NCBI GenBank assembly: GCA_947179155.2
Contig: OX359269.1
Coordinates: 51,142,524 to 51,206,523, forward strand
Source: Hedera helix
Taxonomy: Eukaryota > Streptophyta > Magnoliopsida > Apiales > Araliaceae
Length of the DNA stretch: 64,000 nucleotides
Direction of reading: 5' to 3'
Part shown: one piece after another, positions 35,061-46,904 of the stretch
Layout: every line of letters begins with the position of its first letter
Position numbering within the stretch: the first letter of the stretch is position 1
Translations under genes and position numbers: made by a program
Notes under the pieces: model-generated
Database searches by the model: none
Told to the model about the DNA's origin: nothing
What the model saw: only the letters and a program-made list of their open reading frames with translations

Positions 35061-35810
35061 CTTATTCATTATTATGACTAATTGTTATAAATACAGTATA
35101 GTTAGCTTTCTGAGTTAGATATCAAGTCAATTAATTAATGAAATACAACTGTTTAAATAACACCGTAATAGAGATAACAATAATGCAGAAAGTATGTAAA
35201 AGAAAAATACGTTACTGTGTCATGACAATTATTGATTCAATAATGTGAATTACTGTGCATATGTTACTGTGACAATTATTAGGTTCAATAATTTTAAAAA
35301 ACAGTGCAGCAACAATTATTGAATTGATAATATAAAATATTATGCAGTGACAATTATCGATGAAATGATGCGTAACAGTTACGGTGTCAATTATCAGACC
35401 AATAATATGAGACACTATGCAATACCGTGTGTTACTATAGAGTACCGTATGCTACAGAAAATACCATAAACTACCGTATGCTACTATTCTTTTATCACCG
35501 GTATTTTAACAATTCCGTTGACTATTTTTATTTAAAAAAGTTATTTTTGTCGTTTTCTATATCCGATAAATATTCCGTTGTGGGGTCCACCAATAATTTG
35601 TTATTTCGGCGCCGTCGTACGGCACGAATATTCCCCGACCAAACGAATATTTCTCGACAAAGTGAATATTGTCCGACAAAATATAATTTGCACATAACAT
35701 CCTTAACTTTTAACTTCATCAATTTAACTACTTACTGTTTCAGAAGAAAAATTAAATATATGAAGAAAAATTAAATTTGTATTTCATAAAATTCGGGGTC
35801 ATACAGTGAG

Positions 35811-36069
35811 TTAATAACATGTGCTACTCGAAGCTTGTTTCGATTCTTCTCATATGCTCAAACTTCTTCTTGAAATCATCAGCGTCCCAATATGTACGCA
35901 TGGTCTCCCATGTTATATCAGGTATAATCTGGGGTTGATGATTGCATATAGTAATACTGGGTTGCTCCATAATAGCCCATACGACCTTCTGCCTGATCTC
36001 GTACAACCAGATGACATAATTCTTTGCGACATGAGTTATAATGACAGAGTCGTCGGTCGGCTGAGACAC
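35811..36069 (-). pseudogene. En/Spm-like (Transposase_24) remnant, 5' part
   Basis: The minus strand reads I-I-P-D-I-T-W-E-T-M-R-T-Y-W-D-A-D-D-F, followed by K-K-K-F-E-H-M-R-R-I. This resembles the conserved P-x-I-x-x-x-x-W-x-x-x-x-x-Y-W-x-x-x-x-F-x-K block of plant Ptta/En/Spm transposase-like proteins. No start or complete domain is present. It continues across the solo LTR at 32150-32366. Confidence 0.42.
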
Positions 36070-36239
36070 ACCCTCCTCGTATCTATAATAAATCTATAAG
36101 AAAATAATAATATATCAGAAAAAATAGAACACTGTGTAACTACTATTTTTGTATACAATTTAATTTGTGCAAATTTAACGTACTTGAAACTTGCACAACA
36201 CATTCTCCATAAAAGGATGAATTATACTATACATACTGA

Positions 36240-36402
36240 CTTGAACTATTTACCTCCGAATAGGAAGAGAAATTTACAATTATAAGTAAATTACTCTTAT
36301 AATTTACTCTTATGCATCACATTTGATTTCGTCATTGAAATAACTCCTACTATCTTAAACTATCTACCTCCGAATAAGAAGAGAAATTTACAGACGTTAA
36401 TT
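36240..36402 (+). repeat. Short direct repeat
   Basis: A unit of about 36 bp (CTCCGAATAGGAAGAGAAAT and flanks) at about 36244 recurs at about 36358 with two base changes, 114 bp apart, in non-coding AT-rich DNA. Confidence 0.7.
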
Positions 36403-37279
36403 TTTTCGTAATAGTTTTAAATTTTAATATTTAAAACTATTTCATTCATTCGTTAAATTTGTTCTTTTTTATATGTTAGTTGTAAATTTAAAAAAAAATA
36501 TTAATGTCTTAATTTTTCATATTATCCCTCCTTATAATATTAAATATTAATTTATTTCACTTGCATCTTTCTAATGAATTTTTATAAGGGTAGTATTAAG
36601 ATTTTATATCCAATGTCATCAATAAAACAAAATATTAATTTTATTTTTGTATTTTTACCTAAACATCAATTAAAAGAAATTTGAGAGAGTAATAGAATAA
36701 TTATCACTATATATGTCATGTAGATTTGGACTAGTTATTGATTATTACCTTGGTAATTTATTATCTCGCCAACTAGCTAATTAGAGTCATTCCTCGTGCA
36801 AATGTTTTCTTTTACTTTTCAACCTATGAGTAATTATTCAGTGGTTTAGGAGTACAGTCATGTGATATTTCAGATCAATCATATATTCCTATTTTAGTAG
36901 GTCCCTCCCAATTTTAGTAGATCCAGAGCTACATGCAGTGAGACACAATTAAAATAAAAAGATGTGATTGACTTGAAACACCACGCGACTGTATTCTCGG
37001 ACTACTGAATAATTTTTCTCAGTCTATGGGGTATTTAAAAAAGAATAATACTTTGATAACAGAAGAATATATATTAAAATTAAACACAAATGTTATGTAT
37101 TATAACGGTTCTTTATAACTCTGAATTATCGATTAATTATAATTTGAGATATCATTTTGTAACAATCTTTTGTAATTGTAGCATTATTAAATATTTCATA
37201 TTTGGTAAATTTCTCTAACTAGAGATAAGTTCTTCTTTAATGCGCGTTTGTGCTACATGTGCGGTGTGGTAAAATGAAA

Positions 37280-37485
37280 CACTGTTTGATTTAGAGTTTT
37301 TGATAAAAATATATTTTTTCCTTCTGATTATTCTCAAAGCCCGTCAAATAATTTACCTTAAGAAAGTATTTTTAAAACAAAATGTCTACTTGTTAAAAAT
37401 ATTTTCAAAGAATTATTAAATACCAAAAAAAATTATTTTTAATTGATAAATATTTTTAATCCACCGAAAAACTACTCCAAACGTG
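37280..37485. mobile_element. Candidate MITE remnant
   Basis: CACTGTTTGATTTAGAGTTT at the left resembles the reverse complement of the right end (CACGTTTGGAGTAGTTTTTC). The 206-bp core is AT-rich. No clean target duplication was found. Confidence 0.35.
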
Positions 37486-38699
37486 GTACCAGTGTATTGA
37501 GATGGGCAGGCCATTGTCGAGGACTCTTATAAATAAGCTCTTAATGGTACGAAAGCAAAAGTAATTTAGTTACCGACATTTTAACTAAAGAGAATTTCCA
37601 GTCAGCTTAAATTGTTTTTCTTGCTAGATATTTAGAATTATAAGATGTTAAAGAAAACGTAGTTTTATTGCCTAAATTGGTACTGTATTTGATTAGTACA
37701 TTGCCTTAATTCGTCCTCATACAAATTAAAAAAAACTCAAATTAATAAAGAGAATATCAACTTTATTTTTATCGAGCTTTGCTATGAGCATAGATTACTC
37801 ATCCGTGGGTCACCAAAAGAGATCTAGAAGCTTTGTTAGTACGTAAGCACTGCCGACAACCAATGCATCAACCCATCTTTTATTTGTGATTCATGCTAAA
37901 TGTTGCTCCATCATTTTATTATTAAAGACTAATTTTAATTAAAAATCTCAAATTTTAAGAGAAAAAATAATATTTTTTTCACATGTCAAGGGAAAAACAA
38001 ACACTTTACCACACCTTAATTACATAAGATCTCACATAAACAAGTAAAAGAATTGACCATTTTAATTAATTCTTAATATTAAAGAAATAGTGAGTAGTAA
38101 TAAATTAAATGATATCTTCATGGTTGCAGGTAGATTACTCTATTTTAAATTATTATATTAATATTAGATTAAAGAATGAAATAAAATAGAGAAAATAATA
38201 TAACGAAAGGTAAAATGAGTCCTTCTATCTCTCATGAAATAAAATTCATAAATTTGACCAGGATGAAAATTGTTTATTTCATTTCAATAAATAGAATAAC
38301 CAAATATATATACTTTTTCATTTTATAAAAATTATTCATTTTATTCCTACCTTCATTCTAATATTACTTCATAACTTTTGGATTAAGGATTTTCAGTAAT
38401 AAAAGTTCATTTGCCTTTGGTAAAAATAAGGTAGATTACTCTATGAAATATTCTTTTATCTATATACGATTACTATATATTATGTATAAAAAAAAAAAGA
38501 GAATTTATATTTTTATAAGTCAACGTAATAATTTTATAATATCTTTATTACAGTAATATAAATATTAATTTTCACTTATAAAAATAATAGTTTCTAAAAA
38601 ATATATGCACTTAATTGTAGCCGGTAAACAAGGATGAAAATTTCAAAAAATGAAAAGTAAGAGAAAAGAAGAAGGAAATGGAATAAAAAAAATAAAAAA

Positions 38700-38880
38700 T
38701 AAATAAATTTATATACACAATATTTAAATATAAAATTAAATATTATATTATTTTAATTATTAAAAAATAAAATATAATACGAATTTTAATATTATATTAT
38801 ATTTTTTAATAATTAAAATAGATATAATATTTAAATATTATATATTTATATTTATTTTTAAAAAATTACGTAATTTATTT
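38700..38880. repeat. AT-rich imperfect palindrome
   Basis: ATTATTTTAATTATTAAAAA near 38750 is the near reverse complement of TTTTTTAATAATTAAAATAG near 38803, giving two long arms around a short centre and a potential cruciform. A similar arrangement is seen at 30754-30860. Both may be decayed AT-rich MITEs. Confidence 0.5.
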
Positions 38881-41300
38881 TATGGCTAGCGCCCAGGCGT
38901 AGCAGTAGGTACAGACAGCAATTAAATAAAGTGAGATGAAAGAAGTGGACAAAGGAAAAGGAACGTGGGTGTTGCTTTCATCAATCCAGTCTCAATCTCT
39001 CTCCTCCTTTCTTTCTAAAAGTTGTATGTATTATTAAGACATAAATATACCCATTTTTATATCAAAAACCCATTCTTCATCACCTCCCTGGCTCACTGTG
39101 GGACCACAACACTCCCCCCTTTCTGCTCAACTCCCTCTATTATTTTTCGCTTGTATTAAAAGTTTTCTGTTTGTTTGGTGCTCTTATATATATTGGTGCT
39201 CTTATATATATAAATTAAAAACTAGAGATTGTCTACATGTTGATCTTAAATTAATTAATCGATCAAATAGGATATACTTTCTTTTTCATATAGCTGTGAT
39301 TATTTGTATATAAAATATGTGGACGAATAGAATGAAATGAATGTTTCCTTCATTTTTTTGTTGTTGTCATATATATATATATATATATATATATATGGAT
39401 ATGTATATGTATATTATTTATGCTACTTTAAGGATTGGATTTGATTGATGAGGTGGAAGGTCACTTCAACCCTATTTGATTCAGTACACTACATGTTCAA
39501 AGCTAATTAGGTGTTGGGTCAATCAATCTCTTCATTAAATATTGAATACTTGCATGATTGCATCTAATTGCACTTATTCAACTTGATGCATTAATTGCTA
39601 GCTTGGTAAACTATGTCAACATTTTTCACTTTTTAAAGTTAATTTGTAAAATTTAAAATTAATATAAATTTATTTAAATGACATAAATATAATCATAATA
39701 AATTATACGTAAAAATATTATTAATTATAAAATTTATTATTTTTAAAATTTAAACAAATCACATTAATTTTAAAGTTGACTTTTAAAAATAAAATAGTAA
39801 AATTGGTATATACTCAAATAATAAATGAGTCACATATCGTTGAGAATTAAGTCGTCGCATACAAACCGAACAATATAAAACAAAGAGATAATAACAATAT
39901 AAATTTTAATGTAGAAAACTCTTGAGAAAAATCACACGTTAAACTTTAAAATTTTACTATATCAATAATAATGAGCTTATAATAATTTTCTCAAGTTTTA
40001 CGCCATAAAATTTGAGTTTTACAGTGTTCCTATAAATAGAGCATACAGGCATGGGTCTGTGTTTCTGGGTTCTACTTGTGTTTAAATTTTCTCTGGCTTT
40101 GATAAAACGTTCCAGATATGTATAGCATCATAATTCAAAAGGCAAACATTGGGTCATTTAACGTGTTTGTGGGGACTTCGCGAAAATCTTTATGCTTTAA
40201 TGATTCTTTTGGAAACATATTTTGTGGTACTGCATATACGTCTTATGTTTGTTTGCTCAAGGGTCAAGAATTATCAGTCGCATGCAGTTATCATTTCCAC
40301 GAGGTTTTTTTTATCTTGTAAGTTTGGAATGGTTTGCATTCTTATCTTTCATTCTAGCTAGCTAGCTAGCTAGAGATATCAGCTATTTTATATATATACC
40401 TGAAATCACTTGTTTTTCTTTTACAGAATCCGAAAAATAAAATAGTAGCTTTCCTGCAAAAGACTCTTTCATCTCAACTCCCATGCATTTTGCCATGGAT
40501 AAGTGCAGCTCTGCATGACATTGACAGTTACGGGTGCCGGCCTTTGATCAGAGAGTTTTAATTAATTTTTGAGTTGGGTTATTTCCATAATCATGTCGCC
40601 CTTCATTGCTTTCTTGATTCAAAGTCTTGTTTCTGGTTCAAGCATCTTTACCTTCAATATATAAACAGCAGACATTATACAGAGTTTTCATGAAACATGT
40701 ATGGGATTTCCTAACTTTTAAACTAAATACCCCTCGATTTACTAATTCTAAAAGGGTTGTCCATGATGTTTCACATTTAATTACCTCCATCTTCATGGCT
40801 TGCTAGGGGTTGCTAATTATGTGATGGCGGCGATGAACCCATGACTTATTTGTAGGTAAGAAAGTCAATGTGTCGAATCAAGCAAGTACTAACTTTGAGA
40901 TCAATTGAAGACCCAAATCCAAGGAGAACTGCTGAGATGAAAAGGATGAAAAGTCTCAACTTCAGTGCAAAGAAGCTTAGATTTGCCACTTTACAAATCG
41001 CGAGTATTAGTGAAGGTGGCAAACATTGCGATACAGACTCACGGTTTGTTAAGTGATGCAAAAAGCAGCAGTGCAGTACTCGAGGACTCGCTAATAAGAA
41101 CATAGCAAATCGTATGAATCCTGGTGTTAATGAAATATTCAAGTAACTTCACATGCTGGGCTTGATAGTTTCTTGATTTGGAACAATCAACCATAGACTT
41201 GTATAGAATCAACTGAAAACAAGCATGTGACTCACTGTGTATCAAGCCATGAACTTCAAAGATTTACATATAAACACAACAGAGACTAGTAGATGCCGTT
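38881..41300. other. Gene-poor region between the repeat block and the ROP gene
   Basis: A TC-rich stretch (38990-39020), an (AT)n tract at about 39370-39395 and a TATATATA-rich zone are seen, plus AT-rich repeat sequence at 39628-39790. Short ORFs (40118-40321, 40868-41056) have no domain. I looked for known conserved plant microRNAs and found none. The right end is probably ROP 3' flank. Confidence 0.4.
40353..40373. repeat. (CTAG)n palindromic microsatellite
   Basis: CTAGCTAGCTAGCTAGCTAG, a self-complementary tetranucleotide run. Confidence 0.85.
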
Positions 41301-41528
41301 CAAATTTTTAATATGAGTACTATAGGAATAGAAAATAAAATCCGACTCTGATGAAAAGTAGCCATGGCAAGTAACTTGAGTAAAAATGCTGTATTCTACT
41401 AAAGTCAGTACATGGCAGTGTGAACTTGAAGGAATCTGACAGTTTGTGATGGAGACGAGCATCTGAGCTTGATGTTAGTGTATTTGCTGAAGGATGAACT
41501 GCATGTAATATACTACATCCAGAATATT

Positions 41529-44500
41529 TTACTTCAGACATGTGAGCTTCCTCCCGCAAACATTTCTGCAGTTAAAGTGAAGCATGAGTCAATTGCCATG
41601 ACATGAAAAAGGGAGGAAGGGAGGAAGGGGAAGAGAAATGGGAAGTTTTCCACGGTCACAAATGAGTCTCTCCAAGCTACCCTCTAACCCATCTATACCA
41701 CACAGAACTTTGGTCTAAAATTTCTGAGCAGTTGGCTTACTTTCTAAGATAACCTCTACGACCATTTCAGTTGAGAAAATTTGAAATAGATTATTATGTA
41801 TTGATTTTAGAGGTCATCGTGTCCCAAAAGAACTATTATGACAGAGCAAGTGAATAAACTAGACAGCATGTGAAATTGCAAGTGTCTTACTCAATCAGGA
41901 AACATTGAGTGATAGAAGTGAAGCTTAAAGTACTAGATAAAATCAGGTGTTAAGGGGCATCTCAACTTTCCATAATTTTCCACCCGTGTTCTATGAAGGC
42001 TTAAATCAGTTACTTTTTTGCTTTGAGAAATTTTCAGTTGCTCACACCAGAAAAGGATTGGCCAAAGATTTGAAAGTTTACACTCCAGAAAATTCTAATT
42101 TCATTGCTGGCTTATAGTGTTATTTCCAAATAGCTCCTCCAAAGGGGAAACCTTTACCACCAAATGCAGCACTATTGGTGTGCACTCTGAGAGAGAGAGA
42201 GAAGGAGGGAGGGAGTTTCTAATGTTGACAGAATGAGGACATATGTACAAGACCATGCTAATAAATATGCAGGATATGCAAATATAAATATGTGCAATCA
42301 GTTAACTGTTACAAACTTGTTATATCTTTCTTTGTGAGTTGGCTTGCATATTACCTAACATGAAATGTAAACAGTTGAATAAATAAAGCAGGCCTGAGAA
42401 TAATAAGAAACAAAGTTACTAACATTAGACATCCTCGGCGTGGTTTTTTCTTCAATTTTTGCTTTTGCGGTGGCTTGATGACTACCTTGATTGCAGCATC
42501 AAAAATGGCTTTCACATTCTACAATGTCATAGAAAAGGTGATCGATCACTTGAACTTGACATGCAGGAAAATCTTTGTACAATCAGGAAAAGTAATAATC
42601 ATCAATAGCCAATCAGGTGAAACAGAATAGGGAGGATTGTCCTTCTGAAGAAAGAAAAGTCCTACACTTTTTGTTTTGATAGATAATTTTTTACACCAAG
42701 TATGGAGATTGGAACCAGCGACCTTGAGGGTTATTCCTCAAGGCCTCTGCCATTTCTCCCACCCCTTAGGGTTCCTATAATTTTAAAATGAAAAGAAAGA
42801 AAAACATATGAACAAGATTTATTTTAGCTAGTGACTTTTGCAAGGTTAATGTTATTACCAAAAAAGTATGTGTTGCTGAGAAATGTTTAAGTGGGGTTTT
42901 GAGCAATTCTTTTACATTACTAGGTCAGCAGCAAATGCTGCTTGGTAACATGAAGACCTTCTATAAAACTAACTAAACAATTACTGCTACTCTGAAGAGA
43001 GATGCTAGTTTATGAGTACCTGTTGAGTTTTAGAGCTGCATTCAACATAATACGCAGCACCAATCAGATTACGGAGCTCCTCTCCCTGATTACATTATAC
43101 CACCCTTCAAATGTTATGCATCAAAATAATTAATTGGTAAACAAAGAGCAGCAAATTATCAGAAATCAAACCTGCGCAGTGGTCACGGGCACTAATCCTG
43201 GATGATCAGCTAAATAGTGCTTATCTTCGCGAAGGTCTATATCCATCGATTAACAATGGATTAGTGGAAAATTTTGATAATGCCTTAGTAGAGACTTAGA
43301 GAGGTATAACAGTAACATTCAATATCCTTTTACCTTATCATGCCCCATTTTGTCATAAATTTCCTCATTATTTTTCTTTTAATAACCCTTCTAAAGCTCT
43401 AATTCATAGGAATAAAAATTTGTGATCAGTTTTAGAAAAAAAATGTGAAACTTGAATATATGGGCCTTTATTAGTGTCCTCCTGTTTCTTTTTCTCTCAT
43501 TAACTCAATAGTTTATAGCTTCAGATATGTGCTTCATTCATAAGATAGTACAAAATTATTTCTTACACTCAAAGGTTGCTCATTTGTCATTCGTGATAAA
43601 TTATCATAATACTTATTATACTGTATTAATTTTAAAAGAGAAAAACATGAACATGGATACCCTGTATAACTCAGTCTCTTGAGGCAGTATGGCACTTTCC
43701 TTATCTTCTTTCAAAAGTCTGACATTTATACATTTCAAGTCATTTTTCTTATTCATCTTCTTTAACATAGGAGAGATCCCAGGATGAGAATAAACATGGA
43801 ATTCAAGTGATTAAGGAGGAAAGTACAGCATGTAAAGAAAGTAAGAAAAATTTATTCAGAAATACATATTATTAAGGTACTAACAAGTTGGCCAGTCATT
43901 TATTACAATAGCAATATATGGAAATCGTACCTCACCAGAAAACATTATACACACGTTATAAGATTACTATGATTTTATAGGTTATAAGAGTAGTTGTGTT
44001 ACATGGACTCTTCATTTTGTCCAAAAGTACCCGCGTCGACAGGTCATGACATGGGTGTTTGTGTGGGTACTGGACACTACAAAATAGTGAAAAATAATGA
44101 AAAATGTCCTAAAAATAGGAGAGTCCAGTGTCGGACACTTCTAGGGATCCTGATTCCCAAGTCCATGTAACATTGATGAGTTCCCATAGATGTTTACATT
44201 GTACCCATAAAGTAGTTTAATGTACAGCAGTGCATTTATGGATCGACTTTCATTAATATATCATGATGAAGATTAAGCTTAGCCACATTGAACAAACAGA
44301 AACCAAATCTAGCAAGGCACTATCAGATTATGTGACCAGTTGATTAGCATTTTAGAAAGCAAACACTTGAAACAAGAAGATTATTGCAGACACAGTAGAA
44401 TAATCAGAAAACAATAGAGACAGAGTATAGTTGGAGCTTTTACACCTCTTAACTTACCCTGTTTGGTGCCAGCCAGTAGAACTGGGATTCCCGGGGCAAA

Positions 44501-45389
44501 ATGCTGAAGTTCAGGGATCCACTAATCAAGCAATTGTCTATAAGTACCATAAGTAATAACCCCACTACAAGCAGTAAATTGGAATGTGAAGTTGGAAATT
44601 CAATGCACCTTTTTAAATATGTTTTCATAGCTTGCACGACTAACTAGTGAGAAAGCTAGGACAAAAACATCTGCGCCTCGGTAGCTCAGTGGCCTTAATC
44701 TGTTATAATCTTCTTGCCCTGAGAACCAGATACGAAAACACAACAACCATATCAAAACTTCCTAAATCAGTAAAAGCTGCTTAATTTCCTATATATTCAG
44801 TTTCAAGAAACAAACATGCTTAATTAAGAAAAATAAGCATAGAGGATTCTAATAATGACAATATTACCAGCTGTGTCCCATAGGCCTAAGTTGACAGTGG
44901 TGCCTTCAACTACCACATTTGCACTGAAGTTATCAAAGACTGTTGGTATATAGTCCTGATTGACATTAATAATACTATCAGAATCTGAGAATTTTCATAA
45001 AAGCACAGTTTTATTATGACAAATCCAGTAGAACCCTAGAGAAAAAGTATAGTATACCCAGATAGCAATTCACATGGGGGAAGCACTAACTAGAAAAAGG
45101 CACATAAGATTAATGCAAAACCCACAAGGAAATAGGTCAACTTTTAAATATAAAGTTATAAATACACAAAAAACTGCAGTAAAATTAAATAAAGCCGACT
45201 ATACATATACATATATATACACATAAAGTAGTAAATCCAAGATGACAAATTAAGGTGAAGGTTCCAAGGAAAAGGAGCACTAACAGTGGGGAATTTGTTA
45301 CTAGTATAGCAAATAAGCATACAAGTCTTGCCAACCGCCCCATCACCAACAGTTACACATTTGATGAACCTTGAAACGTTTGAAGCCAT
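41529..45389 (-). CDS. ROP11: Type II ROP/RAC small GTPase (ROP10/ROP11-like)
   Basis: Plant Rho-type GTPase acting as a plasma-membrane molecular switch in ABA, cytoskeleton and polarity signalling. Eight exons (minus): 45389-45285, 44955-44868, 44718-44609, 44521-44458, 43236-43172, 43085-43020, 42518-42424 and 41565-41529, joining to 209 residues. P-loop G-D-G-A-V-G-K-T (15-22), effector Y-I-P-T-V-F-D-N-F (37-45), W-D-T-A-G-Q-E (61-67, catalytic Q66), T-K-Q-D (120-123) and C-S-S-K (160-163) are all present. The tail K-K-K-P-R-R-G-C-L-I-N-V-C-G lacks a CaaL prenylation box and instead has the GC-CG box of type II ROPs, whose two cysteines are S-acylated. A final 37-bp coding exon splits that box, typical of type II genes. 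The start is chosen at M-A-S-N; an upstream in-frame ATG at 45428 would add an atypical 13 residues. The exact orthologue among ROP9, 10 and 11 is uncertain. Confidence 0.95.
42668..42776 (-). mobile_element. tRNA-derived SINE fragment in ROP intron 6
   Basis: The minus strand reads GGGGTGGGAGAAATGGCAGA, then GCCTTGAGGAATAACCCTCAAGG as an internal hairpin, then GGTTCCAATCTCC, which resembles a pol III B box. This is the tRNA-like head of a SINE family. The end positions are approximate. Confidence 0.55.
43997..44172. mobile_element. 176-bp MITE with perfect 13-bp terminal inverted repeats, ROP intron 4
   Basis: TGTTACATGGACT at 43997-44009 and its exact reverse complement AGTCCATGTAACA at 44160-44172, flanked by TTG on both sides (43994-43996 and 44173-44175). 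The core contains GTCCAGTGTCGGACAC-type motifs common in plant repeats. Perfect ends suggest a young element. Confidence 0.78.
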
Positions 45390-46904
45390 TGAACACCAAC
45401 AAGACTGAAAGAGAGAGAGCAACAACAAGACCTACTTGAGCAAATTAGAGCAAGCACGCTAGTAGCAGGTGAGGTGGGTGAAATTAGCAGGTACTGTTAT
45501 GACTTTTTGAAAGAAGAGAGAGCAAGTAAAGAGAGCGGTGCGAGGATGATAGCAAGTAATCACATATGATTCTTACTCAATCACTCTGTAGTAGCAACTT
45601 GTTACCCTTTCAGTATTCATTCATTTTTCTGGGCAAATGAAGGAGGAGGATATTGGGTCTTATTCAACCACCGGACAGTTGACTTGTTCATTTAATTTTA
45701 TAGTTCGTCACATTTGCTCTTCCTTGACACACTGACCATTTAAATTATTTTTCAGTTCAGTTTAGTTTAGTTTTATTTTTTTTGTATATATTAATTTAAA
45801 TTTATTTTACACGCATAATTATACCATATTAAGCCATCGTTAACCCCTTCTGACAGCTAAAAGGTTTATCTATGGGTCAATAATTCCTCTTTGACAAAAA
45901 AAAAATAATAAGTAGTAAAATGAACAGAAGGCATAGAATTTTATTGTACTTAAGATTGATAATGTTCACTAGTGATTAGAGTTTAAAGCTTATTATAATT
46001 TTTTTTTTAATTAATTGCCAATCATTTTGTTTATTTTATTTTTAAGTTTTGTTCATTAAAATGAGATGGACATGGTGATCTCGTATGCTGGGAATTAAGA
46101 GAAAAAAGTGGGGGGAATCAATAATGCCTCGACAGTGTAGTGTTTCCCCCCTCTATCCTTCGAAAAGCAAAGGAAATGGCTAAACAAATTGATGGAGCGA
46201 TTGAAGACTGAATGGGTGATTAAATAAGAATAATATGAAACACAACGTTATTCTATCTCAGTAGAGAGTGTAGATACCCGGTTCAAGATTTCTTTTCTCA
46301 CTACATAAAATACCTTTTTTTTTTTAATTAAGCTATATAAAGTACTTGGCATGGCATGTAGTGGTATTAATTATTATCAATATCCTTGTTGTAAATTAAC
46401 CAATATTGGTCAGACAATTTAATTTATGCTCGAAGTAGATAAATTATTCTATGGTCTTAAGACATGACTACGCAATACTCTGTGACCACTCATATACTGC
46501 TATTTTAACATGTACAATGAAAGAATTCCTTAATTTTTACTAACTATGTTATCAATAATTTTTTTAGCGAGGAAACTGCACATAATATAATGTTTTGTTG
46601 TCTAGTTTGTCATAACTAATTCTTAAATAGTTTATATTTTTTTGCCACCTTATTTTGAACATTTTATTTTAATAATTTGTAGTATTTGTTTGCTACAATT
46701 TTGTTATGATTATTAGAGGAAATAATGTTATGTTTGACAAATAAGTTAAAAATATATACTCTGCTTAACATATTTCAATAAGCTATGAGCTGGAAAAAAT
46801 CCTAGATATATATTTTTTTCTTTTGAATTAAGATAATTTGAAATAAGCTAAAATGAATATCGCTTTTCAATTTATTATACAAAGTACCCCACTAATACTA
46901 TGTA
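45390..46904. other. ROP promoter side and intergenic region
   Basis: Purine-rich GAGAGAGAG sequence at 45408-45540 is the likely ROP 5' UTR region (CT-rich on its own strand). Beyond it lies AT-rich DNA with no recognised gene. The ROP and DEG9 genes diverge from this region. Confidence 0.5.

Larger units (their letters stand above)
32372..35805 (-). mobile_element. Large solo LTR (3434 bp) with internal tandem arrays
   Basis: The ends are TGTGACGCCCC at the left and GGGGTCATACA at the right, inverted relatives with TG...CA termini, flanked by an exact 5-bp duplication GTGAG (32367-32371 and 35806-35810). A plant TATA box (CTATAAATAGAGG) reads on the minus strand at about 34842-34854, so the LTR points left. 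No gag, pol or primer-binding region is present. Four blocks of direct repeats make up much of it. Short ORFs inside carry no domain. The size suggests a large Ty3/gypsy family, which is inference. Confidence 0.9.

Noticed and set aside
38940..40700. Primary microRNA transcript
   Set aside because: I looked for conserved plant microRNA sequences (156, 159, 160, 164, 166, 167, 169, 171, 172, 319, 390, 393-396, 408) and found none with a pairing arm.
40868..41056. ORF with basic composition near 41 kb
   Set aside because: No domain, no splice context, and it probably overlaps the ROP 3' flank on the other strand.
45390..45428. Upstream ATG as the start of the ROP protein
   Set aside because: It adds 13 residues absent from the family; M-A-S-N aligns with the conserved N terminus.
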